5,842 nucleotides of DNA from Lentisphaeria bacterium (lineage in GTDB: Bacteria > Verrucomicrobiota > Lentisphaeria > Victivallales > UBA1829): assembly GCA_017504325.1 (NCBI GenBank), contig JAFVRL010000116.1, positions 1 to 5,842 on the forward strand. The letters are read 5' to 3'. Within the stretch, counting starts at the first letter, position 1; each line of letters begins with the position of its first letter. Both the position numbers and the translations under genes were made by a program. The notes under the pieces were generated by a model. That model did no database searches and was not told the DNA's origin. It saw only the letters and a list, made by a program, of their open reading frames with translations. Of the stretch, positions 5,735 through 5,842 are shown one piece after another.

Positions 5735-5842
5735 TCTTCTTCAAGAAGATGTCCATACATGACCGTCCTCTGCAGATGTATTCGACTCTGCTCAAGACGT
5801 GTCTGAGAAAGCCCGGACCGACTATCGGCATAGCCGTGGCCG
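5735..5842. other. Terminal segment unrelated to rarA, beginning at a short inverted repeat
   Basis: Immediately upstream of the rarA match the sequence stops resembling RarA in any of the three minus-strand frames. It begins with TCTTCTT-C-AAGAAGA (5735-5749), a perfect 7-bp inverted repeat with a one-base centre. By hand count 5750-5842 is about 56% G+C, somewhat richer than the rest. Two minus-strand frames and one plus-strand frame (KMSIHDRPLQMYSTLLK and onward) are open to the edge, but I recognise none of them. It could be a chimeric contig end or a real rearrangement. Confidence 0.5.

Overview
The window looks like a piece of a fermentative, sugar-degrading bacterium of the Lentisphaerota/Victivallis type, or a close PVC-group relative. 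The reasons are a DUF1559-like pseudopilin with an H-X9-DG motif, placed beside a secreted glycosidase-like protein and an AraC-family regulator, and a moderate G+C content. This is inference from gene style; there is no rRNA or other phylogenetic marker except a partial rarA. The length of 5842 bases and genes cut at both ends suggest a whole metagenomic contig.

Layout, left to right. Positions 1-658 (minus strand) hold the N-terminal 219 residues of a cytoplasmic protein I cannot name; it runs off the left edge. A 110-base gap (659-768) carries two nested perfect inverted repeats whose outer arm contains that gene's ribosome binding site. Positions 769-2601 (minus) encode a secreted, TIM-barrel-like putative glycoside hydrolase with a C-terminal carbohydrate-binding-like domain. 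After a 39-base gap, 2641-3669 (minus) encodes a prepilin-type pseudopilin. The 163-base divergent region 3670-3832 contains a good promoter for the minus-strand genes and a weaker one for the plus strand. Positions 3833-4741 (plus) encode an AraC-family regulator. It ends three bases from the stop of a convergent rarA (4745-5734, minus), which is broken inside its Walker B region. The last 108 bases do not continue rarA.

The simplest functional reading is a carbohydrate-use locus. The AraC protein probably senses a sugar and controls the divergent operon pseudopilin - secreted hydrolase - cytoplasmic protein. rarA is a housekeeping DNA-repair neighbour.

The most unusual element is in the pseudopilin 5' region. 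A 114-bp sequence occurs twice in frame, 177 bp apart, with 112 of 114 bases identical. Each copy folds into three tetraloop hairpins, and each ends exactly on the codons for the FTLIELLV processing motif. With a degenerate third motif near the start codon, the gene carries three stacked prepilin leaders, and only the last is followed by the hydrophobic helix. This looks like a repeat cassette that inserts or recombines at the conserved pseudopilin motif.
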